In this document: positions 56,006-64,000 of the stretch, one piece after another
How positions within the stretch are numbered: the first letter of the stretch is position 1
How the letters are laid out: every line of letters starts with the position of its first letter
Program-made: the position numbers and the translations under genes
Origin: Allomyces arbusculus
Lineage: Eukaryota > Blastocladiomycota > Blastocladiomycetes > Blastocladiales > Blastocladiaceae
Length of the DNA stretch: 64,000 bases
Direction: 5' to 3'
Assembly (NCBI GenBank): GCA_027604705.1
Contig: JADHYV010000008.1
Span: 124,001 to 188,000, forward strand
Notes under the pieces: generated by a model
Seen by the model: only the letters and a program-made list of their open reading frames with translations
Database searches by the model: none
What the model was told of the DNA's origin: nothing

Positions 56006-57100
56006 GAAGTCGGCCCACGCGATAGAGGCTCGATCGACGCCAATTTAGCTCGATTGAGCACCCTACACGAGGCTTCAGACACTCCCTCAATCGACCACCT
56101 CGAGGACCATTGATCTGTTCTCCAGCGTAACCCAGGTACGATCAGCCCCCCCCCCCCCCACACACACACACCTCAATCAAGAGCGTGGGTCGATTGACCA
56201 AATGCCAAACCCAAGTCTAACGCTCATGTTAACCCAAGTCCGAGCAATCGTTTCGTGTCCAAACATCACTCAACAAGCGTTCAACCAACCACACACCCGA
56301 TGTGACGGCTCAACATTGCAGTGGCAGATCGAGGTGGCGGCACTTCATAACAGAGCATCATTCTTCGACAACGCATCATGGCGTAATTGTGCGCCTCAAA
56401 CGACCGTACTGGAGCAGCTCGTTTCGTGACGATGAGATCAAATGCAAGTCACTCCACCCTGAATCATGGCGCCCCAGTGACGCGCGCAAAGCGGGCCAGA
56501 GATGTCCACATCAGCTGCAGAACAAAACGTATAACATGGCCCAGCAACCGGCAATCAAATCCCGAAGCAACGCGCCTGCCACGGGCATTGTTGCGGCAGC
56601 AAACAATGCAGCAACGGAGTTTTGCAGCCGGATTGGCGGCTGGCGACTGTGGCATACTGTTTGGCTATCAATGTCTGGAGCATTCAGATTGCAGGTTGCA
56701 GTTGTCGCAGTGATTTGAGGGCCTTGATCCGACGGCAGGCATTTAAAATTGTGGCGGCCGTCCCCTAATTAGAGACTTGCAACAAGAAAATCTTGCCACT
56801 TGATACTTACAAGCCGTAGGTCGCTGCCAGCTGATGCTTTTGGTTTCAAGTAGCTGCTGACGCTCCATGATGCCTTTTTGCCAGAAATACGATCTGGCTC
56901 TGATCTCGTCTCACCACAAGCTAAAGCGTTGTGAAAGTTGCGCTGATTCAGCATACCGTGGTCGTGCTCACGTTGCAGCACTCGTGGATATGTCCACCAC
57001 TCAACACCAAAACCGTCTCATATTCACAAAATCATGGCGCCAGGACACGCGAAAAGGACTTTGACGCCGCTGCGACACCCGGCTCAGACTCACGTCGTAT
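56006..57100. other. Intergenic, no gene seen
   Basis: These 1.1 kb of mixed composition follow the start of copy C. A C run of 14 (56146-56159) is followed by a CACACACA stretch. Frames on both strands are short and show no family pattern. Confidence 0.5.
56146..56159 (-). repeat. Poly-C run (poly-G on minus strand), 14 bases
   Basis: Uninterrupted C run followed by an ACACACACAC microsatellite. Confidence 0.9.
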
Positions 57101-59463
57101 CTAGGCTTGCACGCTCTGCACCGGCGGTGGCACGGCCACCCCTGACGCCTCGGCCTGGTGGTCCTTGCCCGACTTCTTCTTGCTCCTTGGGGGCCGCGGC
57201 GTCCGGGACTTCTTCTTGGCCGGCGTAGCGGATGTGCTGGCTTCGGAATCGACCGGTCCCGCAGCGGGTGCTGCAGCGTCGGCACCTTGCTTGGCTGGTG
57301 CGGCGGCGTGCGGCGGCTTCTTCTTGCGCGGTTTCGGCGGCTTGGTCGCCGCGTCCTTGGACTTCGCGGCCGTGTTGGCAGCCGCGGGTCCCGGCGTCGT
57401 GTTGGCGGGGTTCCGACGCCGGCCCCGGCCACTGTTCGTCTGCGGCGCGGCGGTCGCGGCACTACTTGCAACCGCAGCAGCGGGCGCCTCGACCGACTCG
57501 ACAATCACAAGCTGCTCCATGACCGTCGCGAGCTCACCACCGTCCTCGTCGTCGCCCGCGGGAACCGCCTCGTCGTCCGTGACCAAATCATCGACGTGCA
57601 CGCGCTCGTGTACCACCTCCTCCACCTCCAACTCCTCGATCACCTCCTCGTCCACGTTGGCATTCGCCTCGGCCCTCGCCCTCGCCGCGGCCTCCTTCCT
57701 CGCAGCCCTTGCGCGCTTGGCCTCAGCCTTCGCCAACTTCTCGGCCTCGGCCTTCTCCTGCGCTTTGCGCACGACCGTGGCCGCAATCTCCGCGGCGTCT
57801 GCGCGGTACTTGGCGGCCACGATCTCCTCCTTGACCGCGCGCTTCGCGCCGTGATCCTCGACGTCGCGCTCCATCAGCCCCTCGTACACGCGGCGCGCAG
57901 TCCCGTAGGCGCGGCGGTACGCGTCGGGCACGTCAAACACGGCCGTGAGCAATGCCTCGACCCTCGGGAACTCGGTCGCCTGCACGATGCGCAGGAACAC
58001 GAATTGCGCGAGATCCCGCAGGTCCGAGTACCGCTGCAGGCACCGGCCCACGTTCTCGGGCGGGTCCTGCGCGCGAATCGAGGTCACGAGCCACGCGTGC
58101 TCGGCGTACCGGTGGCACGACGGGTGAGTCCGGTCGAACAGCATCCCGCCGTACGCCGCGTCGATGGCGACGCGGGTCGGGTCGAGGACAAAGCCCAGGA
58201 AGTGCAGGACGGTGAGGAAGACGAGGCCAGGAGTCGTCGTCGGGTCGCAGGAATTGGCACGGACAGGGATGCCCTGCGCATCGAGTCGGTGCAGGATGGC
58301 GACGACGAGGGAGAGCGTGCAGAACCCGTTGACGCCGCCGTGCCGTGCGACGTTGAGCGAGTGCAAGGACAGGAGGGCCTTGAGGGCCAGCACGACGTGC
58401 GTCAAGTTCGCGCCGTAGGTCGCGGCCGCGGCGTCGACGAGGTCGACGGCGGTAAAGCCCTCCCATTGGATCGAGAGGTCGACTTCGAGGTTGGTCACGC
58501 TGTTGCGGTTGGGTGGAGAGGGATCAGAACGAGCTGCAGGAGATGTGGAGACGGAATCAAGACATACCGGTCGACGTATTTCACAATCGGCACTTTGACG
58601 CCGTGCCGCAAGACGGGTTCGACGGTCCCGTGCTTGGCGAGCGCGTAGATGGCGGGCAATAGCGGCCGCAGCAGCTCGGTCGCCTTCCGCGCGCCCTTGC
58701 TGTCAAACTTCAGGTGCGGGTATCCCGGCGGCAAGATGCCCACGTCCAGGTCGGAGCTGACCGACGCGACGGGCGAGACCGACGATCCGAATGCGCGAAT
58801 TTGCGTGCCCTCTGGGAACAGCGGGCCCACGGCCGCGCGCAGTCGGTCGAGCGCCAGGTCGTGCAGAAAGACGCACTCGCGCGGACGCGCGAGAAAGTTG
58901 GCGAGGGACGCGAGCTCGAGCGTCAGGTGCGCATGCAAAGTGAACGACTTGATGCTGCTACGGTCGCGCGCGTTGGGCAGCCACTTGGGCGGGTTGTAGG
59001 GCAGCGGGCCGAGGTGCAGCGGCGCGTCGGCGACGACGGGGATCGTCTGGTCGCGGAAGTAGGCGGGCGCAAATGGGGATAGTGCGGCCACATGCGCGAC
59101 GGGCTCGACGGCGGCAGCGGCCACAACGGCCGCCGGGGTCGGCGACGCGGGGCACGACATGATCATCGGCTTCTTCTTGGCGGCTTGGGAGGAGGGCAGC
59201 GGGCGGGCGTTGCGGAGAGCGGTCAGACACGCGACCAGGCGCGGGTTAATGGGCGACAGGCGCACGGGCGGCATCCAGCGCGGCGGCGGCGAGGCCGTCG
59301 TCGAGGCCGCGAGTGCGGTGGGCGGCCGGTGGCCGCCGTTCGTCCAGGCGCGGCGGCGGTTGCGGTCGGAAAGCACGGGGGCAGGCTCGCACGTGTGCTC
59401 CCGGGCGCGCGCCCGCGCCTGTCCACGTGGACAGCGCCCCAGGTCCGGGCCATCCACATTCAT
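57101..59463 (-). CDS. TRF4/TENT4-like non-canonical poly(A) polymerase
   Basis: Nucleotidyltransferase of the Trf4/Trf5 (PAPD5/7) class, which adds short A tails to nuclear RNAs for exosome decay. Exons 58568-59463 and 57101-58499 join in phase (KYVDR|VTNLEVDL) to about 764 residues. The catalytic signature is visible: FGSSVSPVASVSSDLDVGI (GS and the DxD pair) and the third Asp in VTNLEVDLSIQ. The central domain shows LTHVVLALKALLSLHSLNVARHGGVNGFCTLSLVV and YGGMLFDRTHPSCHRY. The C-terminal third is a charged Ala/Lys/Glu helix (AEKLAKAEAKRARAARKEAA), then Lys/Pro-rich basic clusters. Start: the most upstream in-frame ATG is MNVDGPDLGR at 59463; MIMSCPASP at 59166 is the alternative. Divergent from the CLIP gene, 225 bases apart. 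Confidence 0.85.
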
Positions 59464-59688
59464 GGAAGCAGAGCCAGCCCCGGCTGCGCCACTCACGCGC
59501 GCCAATCCACACCCACACCACACGCGCAGCGGCCGGCGCCCACCACTTCCACTTCCACCATTCGCCACCACCACCGCCCATCGCCGACGCCGCCCCCACC
59601 ATCGACACGACGACGACGACAGCGACGCTGACGACGCGCGGCTCTGTGCGCGAGTGCCCGCACGACGCCAAGCCTGCCGCTGCAAACC
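59464..59688. promoter_or_regulatory. Short divergent promoter, TRF4-like and CLIP-like genes
   Basis: Only 225 bases lie between the two start codons if the upstream TRF4 start is used. Pyrimidine-rich on the plus strand, with a CGACGACGACGAC stretch at about 59607-59620. Confidence 0.5.
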
Positions 59689-62600
59689 ATGTTCGGCCTG
59701 CGCCGCCCGCGCACCTCCCCGACTTCCGCTTCCTCCGCTTCGAACGGCCTCGCCCGCCCCACGACCGGCTCCCTGCGCGTGCCCGGCAGCAGCTCGCTCT
59801 CACGCCCACCAACAACCACCACCAATCCGAGCGCCACCGCGCCGCGCTCATCCACCGCGCGCTCGTCCACGTCGTCCACCTCGACTGCCCCCGGCGCTCC
59901 CAGTTCGCGGCGCCTGCCGACCCCCACCTCCCCGCGCTCCACGACCACCGGCCGGTCGGCCTCGCCAATGCCGCTCTCGATGCCGGCGCCCATGGCCGCC
60001 GTCGGCAACAAGCTGCGCGTCGGCGACCGCGTGCACGTGCCGACCACCGGGCAAGCGGGCACGCTGCGGTACCTCGGCCCAACGCACTTCCGCCCGGGCA
60101 TCTGGGCCGGGATTGCGCTCGATATTGTGGGTTCCGGCAAGAACGACGGGTCGGTTGGCGGGCAGGCCTACTTCGAATGTCCGCCGGACACGGGCCTGTT
60201 TGTGCCCGCCGACCGCGTGGTCGCGATGCCGCACCATCCTTCGACCCCGACGGCGGCGGCGCACCAGCCGGGGACGCCGCGCACGCGCTGGTCCGCGTCC
60301 TCGTCGGCGTCGGATTCCGGGAACGGCGGCGGGCAGCAGGGCAGCGGGTACCTGACGCCGCCTTCGGGGATGATGTCCCCGCGGACTGCGGCCGCCGCGC
60401 CGACTACCCTCGGGACCGGGTCCATTTCGCGCCTCTCGAGGCCGTCCTTCTCGCACCCGAACGGCGGCGCGTCCCCTTCCCCGCTGCTCGCGCCGGGGAG
60501 TACCTCGGGTCTCTCGGCCGGCCGCCGGACCCCGCCACCCCCACTGGCACTTTCGCACGCGCCGCGTACCCCCGCCACGCCCACGCCCTCGGCACGACCG
60601 ACCTCGTACCACGGCATCCCGACCGCGCCCGAACCCATGTCCCCGTCGCGCGCGTCCAAGCGACTCACGCTCTCCCACGCGCCGCCCTCGTTCGACGGGT
60701 CGCACGCCGGCGGCGACGGGCCGATGCTATCGCCGACGCTGTCGCAGACGTCGGCGCATTCGGTCGTACACGCCGGCAGCGCCTACGCGCTCGCGCACCC
60801 GATGCCGCCACTGCCCAACGCGGCGGTCGCGCGGTCGGTCATTTCCGCGGCGGCCCCCGGATCGCCCACGCCGTCGGCGTCGCGCCGGTCGCTTGCCGGC
60901 GGCGCCAATGGACCGGTGTCGCGCCGCGCGTCGGGCACGTCGTCGTTTTCCGGTGGGAAAGTTGGGGCCGAGGGGAGTGATCTGCAGACGAAAGCCGACC
61001 AGCTCGAGGCCGAGAACCGGATCCTGAAACTCGATCTCGAGCAGGCGCGTGCGACCTCGGCGATCTCGCAGCTGATGCAGGGCGACCAAGTGGCCTCGCA
61101 GGTGGCCGATCTCGAGGCGGCGTTACGTCAGGCGCAGGTCGCGCACGATGCTCGGGTCGCCGAATTGCAGCAGACGAACGCGTCGAAACTGGCCGCCTTG
61201 GAGTCGATGGTCTCGGAACTGCAGACGAGTTTGGCCGAGAAGAACCAGGCCATTCACGACCAGTCGGAACAGCTCGCGCGGATGCAGGTGGAACTCACGT
61301 CCAAGGCGATCATGGCAACTGAGTTGGACGATATTGCGCAGACGATTTCCGTGCTCGAGACCGATGCGCAGCATAAGCAGGTGCGCGCGTCGCAGTTAGA
61401 CAAGGAGTTGCAGGACGCCAAGGAGGCGTTGGCCGCGAAAGAGGCTGCGGTCGTGGGGCTCGAAAAGGATAAGAAACGCGTCGAGGCCGACTTGGACCGC
61501 GCCAAGGTGCGCGTCGAGGCGCTCGAGCGCGACTTGGCCGATAAAGTGGCCTGGATGGACGAGTACATGAAGGAGGGCGAAGGGCGCGTGGAAATGGTGG
61601 CCAAACTGCACCAGGACATCAAGGCCAAGGGGGACAAGATCCAGGCGCTCACCGTCGACCTCGACCACGCGCGTGCGGATGTGGCGACTGCCCAGGCGGC
61701 CGTCGATGACTGGAAACAACAGTGCGAAAAGGTCAAGGCCGATAAGGTCGTTGTCGAGGCGCGCGTCGCGTCGCTCCAGCAACAGGTTGCGAAAGTGCAG
61801 GCCGATCTGGCCGCGCGCGAGACAGAGTTGGCCGCCAAGGACGCGGAACTAACGCAGTTACTCGCGAAGTACGACGCGCTCCAGGCGACTGTCGCGCAGC
61901 GCGACCAGCGCGTCGCAGATTTGGTTGCCGTCGAGGCCGAGGCCGTGGCCTTGCGGTCGCAGGTCGCGGACCTGAACGCGGTCGCTGCCGCGCGCGCCGC
62001 ACAGGACGAGGAGCGGAAAGCCGCGGTCGTGCAGCTCAAGGCCGATATGGCTGCGCTGCAGTCGCAGATTGACGTACAGGCTAACGAAATCGATACGCTC
62101 AAGCGCGCGGCCGAGGACAAGGAACGCGCCATGGCCGCGGTCGAGCGCGAGCTCGCTGCAAAGAAGCAGCTCGTCGCGCAGCTGCAGAACGACGTCGATA
62201 CCCTGTCGGCCACGTGCACGCAGAACGAGCACGCGCTCCTCGCGGCCACACAGCAGGCCAAGCGGCTCGAGGCGCAGGTCGATGCCAAGACCAAGGCGCT
62301 CGATGCGGCCGAAGCCGAGACGGCCGCAGCGACTGCCGCACTTGCTGATGCCGAGCGCGCGCTCAAGGAAAAGGTCAAGGCGATCGACGCCAACGCGCAG
62401 CGGATCGCAGCGCTCGAAGCCGACCTGGCTGACGCGACGCAGCGTGCCGCGTCGGACTCAGCTGCTGCCGTCGCGCGTGCTGCCGTCCAGCGCGACTTGG
62501 ACGCGGCGAATGCCCTCGCACAGGACCTCGATGCGCGGGTGGCCGCTGCGGCTGCGGACGCGTTGGCGGCCAAAGCCGCGCAGACGGCAACCGCCGCGGC

Positions 62601-63681
62601 ACTCGCCGACGCGCAGGCCGAGCTCGCGGCACTGCAGCAGACGCACGATGCGGCGACCGCGCGCGCCGCCGCTGTCGCAGACCAGCTCGCGACGCTGCAG
62701 ACGGCGCACGCCGCGCTCCAGGCCGAGTACCGCGCTGCGCTCGACCAGGCCGCCGCGCACGACGTGGTCACCGCGCAGCTCGGACGGGTCGAGGCCAAGG
62801 CCGCGCAACTCACGCAGCAACTGGCCGACCGCGACGCGCGCGTCGCCGAGCTCGAGGACGAGGCCAAGGCCGCGCGCGACCGTGCAGCCGAGGGTAAAGC
62901 GCGCGAGAAGCAGGCGGCGGCCGATCGCGACGCCCTCGAGACCAAAGTGCGCGACTTGGAGGTGGCGCTGGCCGCCAAGACGCGCGAGGCCGAGCAGTGG
63001 CACCAGAAGGTGCAGCACTTGAAGGCCGCGCGCCGCGAGACTATGTCGCATTACATGGAGTCGGTGGATTTGCTCATGTCCGACTTGACCAAGCTGCAGA
63101 CCAAGTACGACCAGGAAAAGGCGGGCGCGCGGCAAGCGGCCGCGGCCATCGGCGATTCTGCGGCAGCAGCAGCGGCGGCGGAGAAGGCGGAGAAGGCCGC
63201 GCGCCGCGCGCAGTACCGGCAGTCGATGCCCGCGCGGTTCTCGGCCGCCACGGACGACTCGGGCGACGACGCCGCGTCGGTCGCGTCGTCGTCGACGCCC
63301 TCGTCGGCGTCGGTCCACGCCACCGCCGCCAATGACGCGGTCCCGCCGCCGCGCGGGTCGTCGCGGCAAGCGTCTCGCAACTCAACGTCGTCGCGGCGGT
63401 CGCGGTCGCGGTCGCGCGCGCGGCCCGTCTCGGCGATGCCCGATTTGGGCATTGCCGCCAGCGACGACGACGACCGGCCCGTGTCGATGGCCGGGCTCGG
63501 CGACGAGTATGCGCGCAATTACCCACCGTCGCTCCCGCCGCTCGGGTCGCTGCCGCGCAGCGTCGCGACAAGCAGTCTTGGCCGGTCGGCCCGCGCCATG
63601 TCGGTCGCGTCGTCGATCACCAAGGATGAAGGGCCGGCGCCGGCGCCGGCGGCCGATGTGGCCGCGAGTGTAGAGGAGTAG
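59689..63681 (+). CDS. CLIP-170-like CAP-Gly microtubule plus-end protein
   Basis: Single exon of 1330 residues. A Ser/Thr/Pro-rich head precedes one CAP-Gly domain at about residues 104-175: LRVGDRVHVPTTGQAGTLRYLG, IWAGIALDIVGSGKNDGSVGGQAYFECPPDTGLFVPADRV. The GKNDG loop binds the EEY/F tail of tubulin and EB proteins. After a second disordered, basic Ser/Pro-rich linker, residues about 430-1180 form a long coiled coil (e.g. ADQLEAENRILKLDLEQARA; EARVASLQQQVAKVQADLAA). The tail is Ser/Arg-rich with SRRSRSRSRARP. No C-terminal zinc knuckle of the CLIP-170 kind is seen. Yeast Bik1 and fission-yeast Tip1 are the fungal relatives. Confidence 0.9.
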   Translation: MFGLRRPRTSPTSASSASNGLARPTTGSLRVPGSSSLSRPPTTTTNPSATAPRSSTARSSTSSTSTAPGAPSSRRLPTPTSPRSTTTGRSASPMPLSMPAPMAAVGNKLRVGDRVHVPTTGQAGTLRYLGPTHFRPGIWAGIALDIVGSGKNDGSVGGQAYFECPPDTGLFVPADRVVAMPHHPSTPTAAAHQPGTPRTRWSASSSASDSGNGGGQQGSGYLTPPSGMMSPRTAAAAPTTLGTGSISRLSRPSFSHPNGGASPSPLLAPGSTSGLSAGRRTPPPPLALSHAPRTPATPTPSARPTSYHGIPTAPEPMSPSRASKRLTLSHAPPSFDGSHAGGDGPMLSPTLSQTSAHSVVHAGSAYALAHPMPPLPNAAVARSVISAAAPGSPTPSASRRSLAGGANGPVSRRASGTSSFSGGKVGAEGSDLQTKADQLEAENRILKLDLEQARATSAISQLMQGDQVASQVADLEAALRQAQVAHDARVAELQQTNASKLAALESMVSELQTSLAEKNQAIHDQSEQLARMQVELTSKAIMATELDDIAQTISVLETDAQHKQVRASQLDKELQDAKEALAAKEAAVVGLEKDKKRVEADLDRAKVRVEALERDLADKVAWMDEYMKEGEGRVEMVAKLHQDIKAKGDKIQALTVDLDHARADVATAQAAVDDWKQQCEKVKADKVVVEARVASLQQQVAKVQADLAARETELAAKDAELTQLLAKYDALQATVAQRDQRVADLVAVEAEAVALRSQVADLNAVAAARAAQDEERKAAVVQLKADMAALQSQIDVQANEIDTLKRAAEDKERAMAAVERELAAKKQLVAQLQNDVDTLSATCTQNEHALLAATQQAKRLEAQVDAKTKALDAAEAETAAATAALADAERALKEKVKAIDANAQRIAALEADLADATQRAASDSAAAVARAAVQRDLDAANALAQDLDARVAAAAADALAAKAAQTATAAALADAQAELAALQQTHDAATARAAAVADQLATLQTAHAALQAEYRAALDQAAAHDVVTAQLGRVEAKAAQLTQQLADRDARVAELEDEAKAARDRAAEGKAREKQAAADRDALETKVRDLEVALAAKTREAEQWHQKVQHLKAARRETMSHYMESVDLLMSDLTKLQTKYDQEKAGARQAAAAIGDSAAAAAAAEKAEKAARRAQYRQSMPARFSAATDDSGDDAASVASSSTPSSASVHATAANDAVPPPRGSSRQASRNSTSSRRSRSRSRARPVSAMPDLGIAASDDDDRPVSMAGLGDEYARNYPPSLPPLGSLPRSVATSSLGRSARAMSVASSITKDEGPAPAPAADVAASVEE

Positions 63682-63835
63682 TAGGCAGTGATGTGATGTG
63701 TGACGGTTCGTTGTTTTTGTGTTTTTTCTTTAGATTCACCTCTCTCCTTTTTTGCGACTGCACCGATCTACCCACCCGAGGGAGGGGATATGATAAGCAA
63801 ACATGCCAATTGTGTGCCCATAACGCGCTTTGTTG

Positions 63836-64000
63836 TTAATTGCCTTCAGGATCCACGCGCATGGCCGCCACGCACCGCTCGAAAGAGCTCGTGGTGGAGA
63901 AAGTCACGACGGAGGCCTTGGGGAAGAAAGTGCCAGGGCGCGTGGTTGCTACCTTGCCGTACCTTGCCGTGCCCAGGCAGGTCCCAACCGCGGATTCGGC
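63836..64000 (-). CDS. Possible 3' end of an unidentified gene (partial)
   Basis: On the minus strand a frame enters from the window edge and stops at 63836-63838. It reads TTRPGTFFPKASVVTFSTTSSFERCVAAMRVDPEGN at the end, which has a protein-like mix. The plus strand is open too, from an ATG at 63861 to the edge, so the strand is not certain. Family not recognised. Confidence 0.3.
   Translation of the reverse strand, partial: AESAVGTCLGTARYGKVATTRPGTFFPKASVVTFSTTSSFERCVAAMRVDPEGN

Noticed and set aside
59313-60980. 555-codon plus-strand frame over the TRF4/CLIP promoter
   Set aside because: It overlaps the CLIP gene in another frame. Arg/Ala/Pro-rich shadow.
1-64000. CRISPR arrays, bacterial operons or phage genes
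   Set aside because: The window is intron-bearing eukaryotic DNA. No regularly spaced repeats or prokaryotic gene arrangement is present.

Overview
The window looks like nuclear DNA of a GC-rich, zoosporic (flagellated) fungus, most likely of the Blastocladiomycota (an Allomyces/Catenaria-like genome). Four things support this. The genes are eukaryotic and carry short introns, mostly 55-90 bases. Typical fungal genes (PHO80-type cyclin, TFIIIB subunit Bdp1, Sly1, Nud1/Cdc11-like scaffold, TRF4-like polymerase) sit beside cilium-only genes: a B9D2 homologue of the transition zone, a CIMIP2/FAM166-type microtubule inner protein and a CIMAP/ODF3 'PGPxxY' protein. An animal-type glutamate/cysteine-sulfinate decarboxylase is present. 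Coding GC is high throughout. The phylum is an inference from gene content; no rRNA or other marker gene lies in the window.

Layout. 0.1-4.0 kb: MIC19 (+), gamma-SNAP (-), CINP-like (+). 4.2-10.5 kb: a divergent pair, an RSC7/PHF10-like chromatin protein (-) and SLY1 (+). 11.4-15.7 kb: an intact Sel1-repeat protein (+) and a broken paralogue (-). 16.7-21.4 kb: Nud1/centriolin-type LRR scaffold (+). 21.7-24.5 kb: PHO80-type cyclin (+). 25.0-27.1 kb: BDP1 (-). 27.8-31.0 kb: divergent ciliary pair CIMIP2-like (-) and CIMAP/ODF3-like (+). 31.3-34.7 kb: divergent pair of a bHLH factor (-) and B9D2 (+). 34.7-37.0 kb: AT-richer wreckage with a decayed C48/Ulp1-like protease and a Gln-rich stretch. 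37.3-39.3 kb: AT-hook protein (+). 39.6-41.7 kb: decarboxylase (-). 42.5-44.1 kb: a decayed Sel1 paralogue (+). 45.0-45.9 kb: Derlin (+), flanked by an inverted 28-base repeat. 46.0-46.4 kb: another Sel1 scrap (-). 48.2-52.7 kb: P4-ATPase flippase (+). 52.9-56.0 kb: a tandem array of three paralogues (-) whose C-terminal domain resembles the ILEI/FAM3 'GG' domain; only the middle one is open throughout. 57.1-63.7 kb: divergent TRF4-like poly(A) polymerase (-) and CLIP-170-like CAP-Gly protein (+). The right edge may enter another gene.

The genes do not form a pathway, but two themes recur. One is the cilium and microtubules (CIMIP2-like, CIMAP, B9D2, CLIP and the Nud1/centriolin-like scaffold). 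The other is membrane traffic and ER quality control (gamma-SNAP, SLY1, Derlin, flippase). Least expected are the ILEI-like tandem family, the RSC7 domain fused to tandem PHD fingers, the scattered Sel1 copies in all states of decay, and the splice donors, most of which read GTACG or GTGCG instead of GTAAG. Exon joins were placed by hand from reading frame, splice sites and family conservation.
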